Assembly: GCF_030053395.1 (NCBI RefSeq)
Contig: NZ_JASGBH010000008.1
Coordinates: 112,580-176,579, forward strand
Source of the DNA: Limnohabitans lacus
Lineage (GTDB): Bacteria; Pseudomonadota; Gammaproteobacteria; Burkholderiales; Burkholderiaceae_C
Length of the DNA stretch: 64,000 nucleotides
Direction: 5' to 3'
The notes beneath the pieces were generated by a model, which did no database searches, was not told the DNA's origin, and saw only the letters and a program-made list of their open reading frames with translations. Numbering within the stretch: position 1 is the stretch's first letter; the number at the start of each line of letters is the position of its first letter. This document shows, piece by piece, positions 18,250 through 28,480 of the stretch. A program made the translations under genes and the position numbers.

Positions 18250-20352
18250 TTACTTGGCACGTGCCGCAACAATGGCTTCTGCCACGTTGCGAGGTGCTTC
18301 AGCGTAGTGCTTGAATTCCATCGTGTAAGTTGCACGACCTTGCGACATAGAGCGCAGGGTGGTCGAGTAACCGAACATTTCGGACAAGGGGACTTCGGCC
18401 TTGATGGCTTTGCCGCCACCGACCATGTCGTCCATACCCTGGACCATGCCACGGCGTGAGGACAAGTCACCCATCACGTTACCAGCGTAGTCTTCAGGTG
18501 TTTCAACTTCCACGGCCATCATGGGTTCCAAGATGACGGGGTTGGCTTTGCGGCAACCTTCTTTGAAACCAAAGATGGCGGCCATCTTGAAGGCCATTTC
18601 GTTAGAGTCCACATCGTGGTACGAACCGAAGTGCAAAGTGACCTTGACGTCCACTACGGGGTAGCCGGCCAACACGCCTTGACCCAAAGCTTCGATCACG
18701 CCTTTTTCCACCGCAGGGATGTATTCGCGAGGAACCACACCGCCCTTGATGGCGTCGACGAATTCAAAACCTTTGCCGGGTTCTTGAGGCTCAACTTTCA
18801 GCACCACGTGGCCGTATTGACCCTTACCACCGGACTGACGCACGAACTTGCCTTCGGCTTCGTCCACGGTCTTGCGGATGGTTTCGCGGTAAGCCACTTG
18901 AGGCTTGCCCACGTTGGCTTCCACACCGAATTCACGCTTCATGCGGTCAACGATGATCTCCAGGTGCAATTCGCCCTGACCACCAATGATGGTCTGGCCG
19001 GATTCTTCGTCGGTTTGCACGCGGAAAGATGGATCTTCAGCGGCCAGACGCGACAGGGCCATGCCCATTTTTTCCTGGTCGGCTTTGGACTTGGGTTCCA
19101 CGGCCTGACGGATCACGGAGTCAGGGAACACCATGCGTTCCAAAGTGATCACCGAGTTGGGATCACACAAGGTCTCACCGGTGGTCACGTCTTTCAAGCC
19201 CACGCATGCGGCGATGTCACCAGCGCGGATTTCGTCGACTTCTTCTCGGTTGTTGGCGTGCATCTGCACGATACGACCGATACGTTCTTTCTTGCCGCGC
19301 ACGGCGTTGTACACGGTGTCGCCCTTTTTCAGAACGCCGGAGTACACGCGCACGAAAGTCAACTGGCCCACAAAGGGGTCGGTCATCAACTTGAATGCCA
19401 AAGCGGAGAATTTCTCTTCGTCGTCGGCCTTGCGAGTAACTTCTTTTTCTTCTTCGTCGAAGCCTTTGATGGCTTTCACGTCGAGGGGCGAAGGCATCAG
19501 TTCGATCACGGCGTCCAGCATGCGTTGCACGCCTTTGTTCTTGAACGCGGTACCGCACAGCATGGGCTGGATTTCACCAGCGATGGTGCGCACGCGCAGA
19601 CCGTGGGTGATTTCTTCTTCGGTCAAGTCGCCTTCTTCGAGGTACTTGTTCATCAGGTCTTCCGACGCTTCGGCAGCGGCTTCAACCATCTTCTCGCGCC
19701 ATTCTTTGGCGGTCTCGACCAAGTCGGCCGGGATTTCTTCGAAGTTGAACTTCATGCCCTGGGAAGCCTCGTCCCAGATGATGGCCTTCATCTTGCGCAG
19801 ATCGACCACGCCAGTGAAGTTTTCTTCAGCGCCAATTGGGATCACGACGGGCACGGGGTTGGCCTTCAGGCGCAACTTCATTTGCTCGACAACTTTGAAG
19901 AAGTTGGCGCCGGTACGGTCCATCTTGTTCACGAAGGCCAAACGTGGCACTTTGTACTTGTTCGCCTGACGCCACACGGTTTCAGACTGGGGTTGCACGC
20001 CGCCCACAGCACAGTAGACCATGCAAGCGCCGTCCAGCACGCGCATCGAACGCTCCACTTCAATGGTGAAGTCCACGTGTCCGGGGGTGTCAATGATGTT
20101 GATGCGGTGCTCAGGGAAGGAGTTGTCCATACCCTTCCAGAAGCAGGTGGTCGCAGCCGAGGTGATGGTGATACCACGCTCTTGCTCTTGCTCCATCCAG
20201 TCCATGGTGGCAGCGCCGTCGTGCACTTCACCAATCTTGTGGTTCACGCCGGTATAAAAAAGGATACGCTCAGTCGTCGTGGTCTTGCCGGCGTCGATGT
20301 GAGCCGAGATACCAATGTTGCGATAGCGCTCGATGGGGGTAGTGCGAGCCAT
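18250..20352 (-). CDS. fusA: Elongation factor G
   Basis: A 700-residue translocase GTPase. G1 [16 protein letters not shown]3 DTPGHVDF and G4 NKMDRTG are in place, followed by domains II-V in the usual layout, including [20 protein letters not shown] in domain IV. The fusidic-acid regions show nothing unusual that I can see. It follows rpsG after 98 bases. Confidence 0.98.
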   Translation of the reverse strand: MARTTPIERYRNIGISAHIDAGKTTTTERILFYTGVNHKIGEVHDGAATMDWMEQEQERGITITSAATTCFWKGMDNSFPEHRINIIDTPGHVDFTIEVERSMRVLDGACMVYCAVGGVQPQSETVWRQANKYKVPRLAFVNKMDRTGANFFKVVEQMKLRLKANPVPVVIPIGAEENFTGVVDLRKMKAIIWDEASQGMKFNFEEIPADLVETAKEWREKMVEAAAEASEDLMNKYLEEGDLTEEEITHGLRVRTIAGEIQPMLCGTAFKNKGVQRMLDAVIELMPSPLDVKAIKGFDEEEKEVTRKADDEEKFSALAFKLMTDPFVGQLTFVRVYSGVLKKGDTVYNAVRGKKERIGRIVQMHANNREEVDEIRAGDIAACVGLKDVTTGETLCDPNSVITLERMVFPDSVIRQAVEPKSKADQEKMGMALSRLAAEDPSFRVQTDEESGQTIIGGQGELHLEIIVDRMKREFGVEANVGKPQVAYRETIRKTVDEAEGKFVRQSGGKGQYGHVVLKVEPQEPGKGFEFVDAIKGGVVPREYIPAVEKGVIEALGQGVLAGYPVVDVKVTLHFGSYHDVDSNEMAFKMAAIFGFKEGCRKANPVILEPMMAVEVETPEDYAGNVMGDLSSRRGMVQGMDDMVGGGKAIKAEVPLSEMFGYSTTLRSMSQGRATYTMEFKHYAEAPRNVAEAIVAARAK

Positions 20353-20450
20353 TTATTTCTCCAATGATTAAGTACCAAAGCCCGCGACCCCAAAGGGACC
20401 AGCGGGCTGGCTTCTGAGAGTGTCGGGCTTCTTTGTGAAGCCCTTGTGAA

Positions 20451-20921
20451 TCAGAAGCGGAAGTGCGAGAACGCCTTGTTGGCTTCGGCCATGCGGTGAA
20501 CTTCGTCACGCTTTTTCATGGCACCGCCGCGGCCTTCGTTGGCCTCGAGCAATTCGTTGGCCAAACGCAGGGCCATGGACTTCTCACCGCGCTTGCGAGC
20601 GGCTTCTTTGATCCAGCGCATCGACAAGGCCAAGCGACGTACAGGGCGCACTTCAACAGGCACCTGGTAGTTCGCACCACCCACGCGGCGGGATTTCACT
20701 TCCACCATGGGCTTGACGTTGTTGATGGCGATGGAGAAGAGTTCCACAGGGTCTTTGCCTGTTTTCTTTTCCATGGTGTCCAGAGCGCCGTAAATGATGC
20801 GTTCTGCGACCGCTTTTTTGCCGCCTTCCATGATCACGTTCATGAATTTGGACAACTCGACATTGCCGAACTTGGGATCCGGCAGGATTTCACGTTTAGG
20901 GACTTCGCGACGACGTGGCAT
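20451..20921 (-). CDS. rpsG: 30S ribosomal protein S7
   Basis: A 156-residue primary 16S binding protein that organises the 30S head and contacts E-site t[23 protein letters not shown] opens it. In E. coli S7 represses the str operon at the rpsL-rpsG gap; here that gap is 164 bases, long enough for a regulatory structure, but I could not identify the E. coli target. Confidence 0.97.
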   Translation of the reverse strand: MPRRREVPKREILPDPKFGNVELSKFMNVIMEGGKKAVAERIIYGALDTMEKKTGKDPVELFSIAINNVKPMVEVKSRRVGGANYQVPVEVRPVRRLALSMRWIKEAARKRGEKSMALRLANELLEANEGRGGAMKKRDEVHRMAEANKAFSHFRF

Positions 20922-21085
20922 ATTTCACCTCATATTGCTTCAGTTGGTATCTTTTCAGACACCGCGAGCGTTAATCAAAACACTCACTTACTCGACCCAC
21001 CTGGACAATTCCGGGCTTCGGGTCACTTCGCTGAATCACCGCGCCACGCGGGAAACAGCACCGAAAAATTTCAACCCGAGAGGGC

Positions 21086-21463
21086 TTACTTGGCCTTTGG
21101 CTTCTTCGCGCCGTACTTGGAGCGAGACTGCTTGCGGTCTTTCACGCCTTGCAAGTCCAAAGAACCGCGGACGATGTGGTAACGCACACCTGGCAAGTCT
21201 TTGACACGACCGCCGCGCACCAGAACCACCGAGTGTTCTTGCAGGTTGTGGCCTTCACCGCCGATGTAGGAGATGACCTCAAAACCGTTGGTCAAGCGCA
21301 CTTTGGCAACTTTACGCAGAGCGGAGTTAGGCTTTTTAGGCGTTGTGGTGTACACACGGGTGCAGACACCACGACGCTGTGGAGAGTTTTGCATCGCAGG
21401 GCTTTTGGACTTGATCGTTTCGACCTCGCGCCCCTGACGCACCAATTGATTGATGGTTGGCAT
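21086..21463 (-). CDS. rpsL: 30S ribosomal protein S12
   Basis: A 125-residue decoding-centre protein. The streptomycin-related residues are wild type: lysines in [16 protein letters not shown] and in [12 protein letters not shown] are retained, so a streptomycin-sensitive state is expected. [13 protein letters not shown] is the family start. It is the first gene of the str operon and has a near-consensus promoter at 21536-21564. Confidence 0.97.
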
Positions 21464-21527
21464 TTTAAAAAACGTCCCTAAACGTTTGGATTAGACAAAA
21501 GAAACTTCCCCGCCCCAAAAGCGGAAA

Positions 21528-21556
21528 AGCCCACCAGTATAACCGTCTGGTGGGCT
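21528..21556 (-). terminator. Intrinsic terminator of the dacC-like gene
   Basis: AGCCCACCAG and CTGGTGGGCT form a ten-base stem with a nine-base loop; on the minus strand a short TTTT follows. It lies 47 bases after the carboxypeptidase stop and overlaps the spacer and -10 box of the rpsL promoter. Confidence 0.72.
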
Positions 21557-21564
21557 TGTGGCAA
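21536..21564 (-). promoter_or_regulatory. Sigma-70 promoter of the str operon
   Basis: On the minus strand TTGCCA (21564-21559) and TATACT (21541-21536) are exactly 17 bases apart. Transcription would begin near 21529, about 65 bases before rpsL. The -10 box sits in the loop of the terminator hairpin of the upstream gene. Confidence 0.85.
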
Positions 21565-21602
21565 GTTATCCACAGCCGGGGCATCCAGCAATGCCCTGGA
21601 AC

Positions 21603-22760
21603 TCACTTGATCCAGAGGCGCAAGGCGTCCCAGGCTCGCCCCAAAACACCCGCTTGCTCAACCCCTTCCAGGGCAAACAAGGGCACGTCCAGCAGCGGCT
21701 GATCGCCCCGCAAGACTTTGACAGCACCCACGGCTTGGCCTTTGGCAAAAGGGGCCACCAAGGGATCCGGGCGGACCAGTTGGGTTTTGAGCTGGGATGC
21801 ACTGCCCGCTGGAACGGCCACCACCAAGGGGGTAAAAGTGCCCAACTTGAGCACATTGGCCTGGCCTTTCCAGACAGCCGGCGTGGCCACAGCCTGGTTG
21901 GCTTCAAAAAGTTTGACTGCATCAAAGGCGGTGTACCCCCAATTGAGCAGCTTTTGGCTTTCATTCGCACGGGCGTTTTCACTGTCGGTGCCCACCACGA
22001 TCGACAGCAGGCGGCGCGCGCCCACATTGGGAAAGTCACGCTTGGCCGTGGCCACCAGGCAATAGCCCGCATTCTGGGTGTGGCCTGTGGCGAGCCCGTC
22101 GACTGTGGGATCGCGGAACAAGAGCAAGTTGCGGTTGGACTCGTTGGCCGCTGGCGTGCCGGGGTAGCGGTACTTTTTAATCGCAAAGTACGTCTGTTGT
22201 TCTGGGAAGTCGCGCATCAGGCGGGTGGCCAAGATGCTCAGGTCCCGCACCGAGGTGGTGTGGCCTGGTGCCGCCTGCCCCTCGGGGTTCATGTAGCGTG
22301 TTTGCTTCATGCCCAGCACTTTGGCTTGGTCGTTCATCATTTGCACGAAACGCTCTGCACTGCCGCCTACACCCTCGGCCAGGGCCATGGTGGCGTCGTT
22401 GCCGGACTGCACGACCATGCCTTTGACCAGGTCTTCCACGGGCACTTTCATCTTGGGGTCGATGAACATGCGGGAGCCAGGCATCTTCGAAGCACGTTCA
22501 GACACAGGCAAAGTCTGTTTGAGGCTGATCTTGCCGGACCTGAGCGCATCAAAGACCAGATAGGCCGTCATCAACTTGGTCAAAGAAGCGGGTTCGACCG
22601 CCGTATCCGGGTCTTTGGCCGCGAGCACCTGGTTGGCGGTGACGTCCAGCAGCAAATAGGCCTTGGCCGCTACGTCCGGGGCCTGTGGCATTTGAGCTCT
22701 GGCCACAAGTGAGGCCACGCCCCAAGCCAAAACGAACAATGTTTGAATCAATCGTTTCAT
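21603..22760 (-). CDS. D-alanyl-D-alanine carboxypeptidase, class S11
   Basis: A 385-residue PBP5/6-type (DacA/DacC) enzyme that trims the terminal D-alanine from peptidoglycan stem peptides in the periplasm. It has a signal peptide, then SLTK (Ser59-Lys62) and SGN (119-121). The third motif, normally KTG, reads ATG: residue 224 is Ala in DGLATGHTQNAGY, encoded by GCC. That lysine is considered essential in PBP5, so activity may be altered or lost. The C-terminal domain and amphipathic anchor (AWDALRLWIK) are present. ATG 22760 starts the signal peptide. Confidence 0.88.
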   Translation of the reverse strand: MKRLIQTLFVLAWGVASLVARAQMPQAPDVAAKAYLLLDVTANQVLAAKDPDTAVEPASLTKLMTAYLVFDALRSGKISLKQTLPVSERASKMPGSRMFIDPKMKVPVEDLVKGMVVQSGNDATMALAEGVGGSAERFVQMMNDQAKVLGMKQTRYMNPEGQAAPGHTTSVRDLSILATRLMRDFPEQQTYFAIKKYRYPGTPAANESNRNLLLFRDPTVDGLATGHTQNAGYCLVATAKRDFPNVGARRLLSIVVGTDSENARANESQKLLNWGYTAFDAVKLFEANQAVATPAVWKGQANVLKLGTFTPLVVAVPAGSASQLKTQLVRPDPLVAPFAKGQAVGAVKVLRGDQPLLDVPLFALEGVEQAGVLGRAWDALRLWIK

Positions 22761-22806
22761 GGTTTCCGTCTTGCCCCCAGGAAAGGCCCGCTCAAAGATC
22801 AAGCCC

Positions 22807-23433
22807 TCAGGCCTGAAGGTGGCGCACCACCAATGATTTCAACAATGGCAATTGGCCGTGAAAGAAATGCTCGACCCCGGGAATCACGGTGACCGGCAAG
22901 GTTTGGGGTCTGGCCCAGTCCATCACGCTCGCCAGCGCCACGGTGTCGTCCTGCTCCCCGTGGATGACCAAGGTGCGCTCGTGCAAATCGGGCGGCACGG
23001 GCGCCACGGCAAAGCGCGAAGCCGCTGTGCCCACCAGCACCAGCTTGTCCAGAGGACGCTGCCCATGCAAGGCCTGCGCCACATGGCTGGTCACAAAAGC
23101 CCCAAACGAAAAACCGGCCAAAGCCAGCGGCCCCTCTGGGGCCACTTGGGAAACCACCGACAGCATGTCCTGTGCTTCACCGCGGCCTTCGTCGTAGATG
23201 CCAGCGCTGGCACCCACACCCCGAAAATTGAAACGCACCGCTTGCCAGCCGCATTGCACAAAAGCCCTGGCCAAGGTCTGGACCACTTTGTTTTGCATGG
23301 TGCCGCCAAACAGGGGGTGGGGGTGTGCGATCACCACCGTGCCGCGCATTGCCCCCTCGGGGGGCACATCGCGCAAGGCCTCCAGCACGCCTGCGTCGCC
23401 TTGCAAAGCGAGAGATTGGGTGGCCGAATTCAT
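22807..23433 (-). CDS. Alpha/beta hydrolase, COG2945-like
   Basis: A 208-residue cytoplasmic hydrolase of the dienelactone-hydrolase-related group seen next to housekeeping genes in many proteobacteria. HPHPLFGGTMQNKVV is the conserved oxyanion part, GFSFGAF carries the serine nucleophile, GEQDDTV the acid and PGVEHFFHG the histidine. The natural substrate is unknown. Its start overlaps the stop of the ferredoxin gene by one base, so the two are coupled. Confidence 0.83.
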   Translation of the reverse strand: MNSATQSLALQGDAGVLEALRDVPPEGAMRGTVVIAHPHPLFGGTMQNKVVQTLARAFVQCGWQAVRFNFRGVGASAGIYDEGRGEAQDMLSVVSQVAPEGPLALAGFSFGAFVTSHVAQALHGQRPLDKLVLVGTAASRFAVAPVPPDLHERTLVIHGEQDDTVALASVMDWARPQTLPVTVIPGVEHFFHGQLPLLKSLVVRHLQA

Positions 23434-23777
23434 CAGCGGCCCAAATGCTCAGGGGTCACCAAGCGCTCGACGACCTGGCCGTTTTTCAAATGCGAATCGA
23501 CAATTTCTTCGATGTCAGCGTTGTCCACATAGGTGTACCAAACGCCCTCGGGGTAGACCACCGCGACGGGCCCGCCCGCGCAGCGGTCCAGGCAACCCGC
23601 CTTGTTGACACGCACTTGACCAGGACCAGCCAGGCCCAGTTCTTTGACGCGGTTTTTGCAATGGTCAAACGCCGCTTGGGCGTTGTGCTGGGCGCAGCAG
23701 GCTTCGCCGTTTTTCCGCTCATTGAGGCAAAAAAAGATGTGGCGCTTGAAATAAGAGGGTTGGTTGTCAGAGCTCAT
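23433..23777 (-). CDS. Thioredoxin-like [2Fe-2S] ferredoxin
   Basis: A 114-residue Shethna-type ferredoxin with thioredoxin fold. The four cysteines expected to hold the cluster are visible: the first in HIFFCLNE, the second in EACCAQHN, and the pair in VNKAGCLDRCAGGP. Its electron partner is unknown. A TAAAAT box lies six bases before the ATG with no ribosome binding site, one of several leaderless-type starts in this window. It overlaps the hydrolase start. Confidence 0.85.
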   Translation of the reverse strand: MSSDNQPSYFKRHIFFCLNERKNGEACCAQHNAQAAFDHCKNRVKELGLAGPGQVRVNKAGCLDRCAGGPVAVVYPEGVWYTYVDNADIEEIVDSHLKNGQVVERLVTPEHLGR

Positions 23778-23802
23778 CGCCGAATTTTAGGCGCGTGACG
23801 GC

Positions 23803-24903
23803 TCAAACGGATGCGGCAGAGGCGGAAGAAGACAGCCGGCGCACCAGATACAGCAAGGCCGCATAAGGCCACAACCAACCCAGCCACTGGATCAAGCCAT
23901 GAAAGCGGATGAAGCGTCCTTGCTCCCAAGTTTGCAGTGTCATGGCGAAATAGGCGTCGGCCGAGGCGTTGTTGAGCAAACTCAGCTGCCAAACCAAAGC
24001 CACCAAAGCCAGCACCCCACACGCACGGGCCGGAACGAAGGCCAAGGCCACCATGCCGACCACCGCCACGCCCAGGCCCACCGCCACCTCGATGCCCACC
24101 CAACCCCAAGCATGGCTGGGGCCATAGGTCAAAGCGGCCGACAAAGCGCTGGCCGCCACACCCAGACCCATCACCCCAAGCGCCGCCACAAACCGCTGGT
24201 AACGCTGGCGCAACACACCGAAGGCCAGCAAGCAAGGCAGCCACAAGCCCATGGCCACGCACAGCAGTTCGCTCATGGGCAGCAATGGCTGCAACTCCAC
24301 CTCGCGCAAAGGCAACCATTCCAGCCAAGGCGTGTCTTGAAAGGCATTGGCCAAGGCGGCCTCCAGCCGCTCCAGCACCTGGCCCAAACCAAAAGCGACC
24401 GGTACCGGAAACAACAAGGCCATCGGCCAAACGGCCAGCAAAGCCAAAGCGCCATCGGCCTCCTGCACAAACCATTTGTCGCGAAACCGGCTCCAACGCT
24501 CGAGCAAGCCGACCCAGGCCAAGCCGCGGGCGGTCAATGCACCCAGCAAGGCGCCGCCCACATTCAAGGCCGCATCCAAGTTGGACGGCACCCGCACCGG
24601 CAAAAACATTTGCAAAGATTCCAAGAAAAGGGACAAGGCCGCAGCAGCCAAAGCGGTCAACCCAATGCCCGGCCAGCGGCGGCGCGTGCGGTGGAAGGCC
24701 AGGGTCATCAAAAACCCGAATGGCGCGTAGCCCAGCACATTGGAAAGGACATCAAAACCCGTCCAGTACCGGGGCAAAGGGGCCCACAAAAAAGCCCAGG
24801 GCGCGATGCCCTGAACGCGCCAATTGTCAAAGGGGTACAGGCTGGCGTAGACGATCAGGACGGTGTAAATCCAGGTCAAAGGCCAGGCGGCTGTCTTGCG
24901 CAT
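23803..24903 (-). CDS. VanZ-like family membrane protein
   Basis: A 366-residue inner-membrane protein with a VanZ-like domain in the first 150 residues (YASLYPFDNWR, LSNVLGYAPFGFLM) followed by several more hydrophobic segments. VanZ relatives influence glycopeptide susceptibility in Gram-positives, but the role of proteobacterial members is not known. ATG 24903 was preferred over the TTG at 24930 that would overlap the hemJ stop. It lies 23 bases after hemJ and probably shares its transcript. Confidence 0.75.
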   Translation of the reverse strand: MRKTAAWPLTWIYTVLIVYASLYPFDNWRVQGIAPWAFLWAPLPRYWTGFDVLSNVLGYAPFGFLMTLAFHRTRRRWPGIGLTALAAAALSLFLESLQMFLPVRVPSNLDAALNVGGALLGALTARGLAWVGLLERWSRFRDKWFVQEADGALALLAVWPMALLFPVPVAFGLGQVLERLEAALANAFQDTPWLEWLPLREVELQPLLPMSELLCVAMGLWLPCLLAFGVLRQRYQRFVAALGVMGLGVAASALSAALTYGPSHAWGWVGIEVAVGLGVAVVGMVALAFVPARACGVLALVALVWQLSLLNNASADAYFAMTLQTWEQGRFIRFHGLIQWLGWLWPYAALLYLVRRLSSSASAASV

Positions 24904-24926
24904 GGCGCGGCCCCAAACCCAAGCCC

Positions 24927-25355
24927 TCAAAAGGGCTTGACCACCACCAAAATGACCGCTGCCAACATCATCAGCACCGGCACTTCATTGAACCAACGGA
25001 ACCAGACATGGCTGCGCTGCATGTTGCCCGCTTCGAATTTGCGCAAAATCAAGCCGCAGCTGTGGTGGTAGCCGATCAGCAGCAAGACAATGGCCAGCTT
25101 GGCATGCATCCAGCCTTGACCGGGGCCGCGCCCAATCCCGTAGCCCAGCCAAAGCCACAAGCCCAACACCAAGGCAGGCACTGCAAGAATGGTCATGAAT
25201 TTGTAGAGCTTGCGTGCCATGAGCAGCAAGCGATCGCGTTCGGCCTTCGAATCGGCGGCGACCATGGCCAGGTTCACAAAAATGCGGGGCAAATAAAACA
25301 GGCCTGCAAACCAGCTGGCGATGAAGACGATGTGAAGGGCTTTGATCCAGAGCAT
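24927..25355 (-). CDS. hemJ: Protoporphyrinogen oxidase HemJ
   Basis: A 142-residue membrane protein of the HemJ/UPF0093 family, which oxidises protoporphyrinogen IX to protoporphyrin IX in bacteria lacking HemG and HemY. MLWIKALHIVFIASWFAGLFYLPR carries the conserved histidine and the FAGLFYLPRIFV signature, and about four transmembrane helices follow. The divergent hemB gene supports a haem role. The TACACT -10 box lies six bases before the ATG (-35 TTGGCC, spacer 18), so the mRNA is probably leaderless. Confidence 0.82.
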   Translation of the reverse strand: MLWIKALHIVFIASWFAGLFYLPRIFVNLAMVAADSKAERDRLLLMARKLYKFMTILAVPALVLGLWLWLGYGIGRGPGQGWMHAKLAIVLLLIGYHHSCGLILRKFEAGNMQRSHVWFRWFNEVPVLMMLAAVILVVVKPF

Positions 25356-25361
25356 GGGACA

Positions 25362-25391
25362 AGTGTAGTCAGTCACGTTGCCGGTGGCCAA
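25362..25391 (-). promoter_or_regulatory. Promoter of hemJ, leaderless type
   Basis: Minus strand TTGGCC (25391-25386) and TACACT (25367-25362), spacer 18. Transcription would begin at or within a base or two of the hemJ ATG. Confidence 0.6.
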
Positions 25392-25407
25392 CCGGGGTAA
25401 TTGGGGC

Positions 25408-25436
25408 AAAAAAAACCCCCGGCCATGGGCCGAGGG
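25408..25436 (-). terminator. Intrinsic terminator of the candidate sRNA
   Basis: On the minus strand CCCTCGGCC and GGCCGGGGG pair over nine positions (one G-T) around a three-base loop and are followed by eight T. No protein gene lies upstream on this strand for it to terminate, which is the reason for proposing the sRNA. Confidence 0.85.
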
Positions 25437-25508
25437 TGGGAAGCCTTTTTGCTGTCACACATCAAGGCGCCCGCTCAGGGAGGAAAAGCGGGAGGCAGCA
25501 AGCTGCCC
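25408..25508 (-). ncRNA. Candidate small RNA between hemJ and hemB
   Basis: The minus strand contains a compact transcription unit of about 100 nt with no open frame. Its promoter is at 25515-25543 and its intrinsic terminator at 25408-25436. From a predicted 5' end GGGCAGC the RNA folds into a five-base stem closed by CUUG, then a six-base stem CCCGCU/AGCGGG whose eleven-base loop contains CCUCCC, then a GCCUU/AAGGC stem, then the terminator. The exposed CCUCCC is complementary to Shine-Dalgarno sequences, as in the CcsR-type and other C/U-loop sRNAs. I do not recognise it as a named family. It lies upstream of hemJ and divergent from hemB. Confidence 0.6.
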
Positions 25509-25514
25509 GAGTCG

Positions 25515-25543
25515 AATTTATCAAATAACAAAACCGATAACAA
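25515..25543 (-). promoter_or_regulatory. Promoter of the candidate sRNA
   Basis: Minus strand TTGTTA (25543-25538) and TAAATT (25520-25515) with a 17-base spacer, in an AT-rich patch that stands out from its surroundings. Confidence 0.6.
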
Positions 25544-25580
25544 GCTTGCACCCAATTTATTTATCACTTTTGTCGGTTGA

Positions 25581-26660
<1,080 letters not shown>

Positions 26661-26664
26661 TCGC

Positions 26665-27771
26665 ATGCGGGTCATCACCGTCAACGGCCTGCAAGTCCAC
26701 GACAGCCTGGCCCTGCCCGATGCCTTGCCAGCGCACGGCTTTGTCTGGATCGCCTGCTCGAGGGCCTACTTTGAGGCCGAGCTGCCACTGGTTCAGGCGG
26801 CGCTGGTGCGGCTGACCGGGCAAAGCCTGGTCGATTTGCACACCTCGGACCTGCTGAACCCGCAGCTGCCCTCGCGCTACGACTTCAGCTCGCAATACGA
26901 CTTGATGGTGTTCCGCCGCCTGGCGCAAAGGCAGGATGCGGCCCCTGCAGACGCCGCCAAGGGCAAGCGCCCAGGCCCGCCGGTGTTGCAACGCATCGAC
27001 ACCAGCCCGGTGGGCTTTGCGGTGTTTGACCGCGTGCTGCTGAGCGTGCACCCGGCCGACTGTGCGGTGCGGGAAGCCTATGCTGCCCGGCTGCTGGCCA
27101 GTGCGGTGGCCGACGATGCGAACGATGCGCGATCTGCTGGTGCACGCGGTGTGCCCCACAGCCCGGCCGACATGATGCTGCGCATCGTGAGTCACATGGT
27201 GGACGGCTACTTGGACTTGCGCCGCGAACTGAGCCGCCAACTGGACCACTGGCAAGCGGAGCTGTTGCACCCCAAGACCCGCTTCAACCGCTGGGACGCC
27301 CTGCTGCAGGCCCGCTTGGCTTTGCACCAGCTTGAAGACCTGTGCGACGACCAGCACAACGCGATCCAGTCATGGACCGAATCTTTGGACACTTGGGGCA
27401 TTGGGCACGACAGCGCTGCCGTGCTCGAGCATGAACTGCTCAAGATCCGCAGCCGCGACGTGCTCGAACACATCGACCGCGTGGTGCAGCACGTGCGCCG
27501 TCTGGAGCACAACACCGAGACCGCCGTGCAGATGCACTTCAACGTTCAAGGCAACCGCACCAACGACATCATGCGCACCCTGACGGCGCTGACCGCGATC
27601 TTTTTGCCGCTGAACCTGATTGCCGGCATCTTCGGCATGAACTTCGAATTCATCCCTTGGCTGCACCAGGCATCCGCCTTCTGGTGGACGCTCGGCAGCA
27701 TGGGCGCGATCGCGCTGGGCATGGGCCTGGTGTTCTGGCGCAAGCGTTATCTGGCTCGCACCGGGGATTGA
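26665..27771 (+). CDS. CorA-family divalent cation transporter
   Basis: A 368-residue CorA/ZntB-type channel or transporter. The large cytoplasmic domain has the long stalk helix, and the end carries two membrane helices with the signature loop GMNFEFIPWLH, where GMN is the selectivity motif. Magnesium, cobalt or zinc are possible substrates. It starts four bases after the hemB stop, so it is probably cotranscribed; this is notable because HemB of this type needs magnesium. Confidence 0.88.
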   Translation: MRVITVNGLQVHDSLALPDALPAHGFVWIACSRAYFEAELPLVQAALVRLTGQSLVDLHTSDLLNPQLPSRYDFSSQYDLMVFRRLAQRQDAAPADAAKGKRPGPPVLQRIDTSPVGFAVFDRVLLSVHPADCAVREAYAARLLASAVADDANDARSAGARGVPHSPADMMLRIVSHMVDGYLDLRRELSRQLDHWQAELLHPKTRFNRWDALLQARLALHQLEDLCDDQHNAIQSWTESLDTWGIGHDSAAVLEHELLKIRSRDVLEHIDRVVQHVRRLEHNTETAVQMHFNVQGNRTNDIMRTLTALTAIFLPLNLIAGIFGMNFEFIPWLHQASAFWWTLGSMGAIALGMGLVFWRKRYLARTGD

Positions 27772-27772
27772 C

Positions 27773-28462
27773 TCAAACCAGATGCTGCGCAAAGAACGCC
27801 AGCGTGCGTTCACGTGCCAACTGGGCTGAAGGCGCGTGCCATGCACCGCGTTGGTCGCAGTTGAAACCGTGGTGCGCCGCGTAGGTGAAGACCTGCACCT
27901 CGGGATGCGCTTTTTGAAAGGTTTCCACCGTGTCCAGCGGAATCCACTTGTCGTCTTCCGCGAAGTGCGCCATCACCGGCACCTGGGCCTGGCGAGCCGT
28001 CTCGGCTTCGGTCGTGACGCCGCCGCCGTAATAAGGCACTGCCGCGCTCAAGCCCGTGAGCGTGCAGGCAGAGCGCCAAGTCAGCAAGCCGCCCCAGCAA
28101 TAACCCACGATGCCCACTTTGCCGCCCGAAACCTTGGCGGCATGGTCAATCGCCGCCTGGATGTCGGGCATCGCGCCCGGCGCTGGCAATGCCTCCACCG
28201 CCGTTTTGTAGCCAAATCCCTCGCCCATGTCGGCGTCGCTGTAGCCCAACTCGACACCTGGCTTGGCGCGGTGGAACATGGCGGGCGCCACGGCCACATA
28301 GCCCTCAGCCGCGTAACCATCGGCCACATTGCGGATGTGGCTGTTCACGCCAAAAATCTCCTGAATCACCACAACAGCGCCCTTGGGCGTGCCTGCGGGA
28401 CGGGCCTCATATGCGGGCACGCCAGTGCCGTCGGCCGATTTCAATTCGATCATATTGCCCAT
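27773..28462 (-). CDS. Dienelactone hydrolase family protein
   Basis: A 229-residue cytoplasmic DLH-type hydrolase. The nucleophile is a cysteine in GIVGYCWGG, the acid is the aspartate in AEDDKWIP and the histidine lies in YAAHHGFNCDQR, the classic Cys-Asp-His triad. It may open lactones from aromatic ring cleavage or act on other esters. GGAG precedes the ATG at 28462 by six bases, which decided the start. It follows the HCCA isomerase gene by 18 bases as an operon partner. Confidence 0.88.
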   Translation of the reverse strand: MGNMIELKSADGTGVPAYEARPAGTPKGAVVVIQEIFGVNSHIRNVADGYAAEGYVAVAPAMFHRAKPGVELGYSDADMGEGFGYKTAVEALPAPGAMPDIQAAIDHAAKVSGGKVGIVGYCWGGLLTWRSACTLTGLSAAVPYYGGGVTTEAETARQAQVPVMAHFAEDDKWIPLDTVETFQKAHPEVQVFTYAAHHGFNCDQRGAWHAPSAQLARERTLAFFAQHLV

Positions 28463-28480
28463 GCTGTTCTCCAATCCAAG

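Noticed and set aside
18616..20367. 583-codon plus-strand open frame opposite fusA
   Set aside because: Antisense shadow rich in His/Phe/Val caused by codon bias; no recognisable domain.
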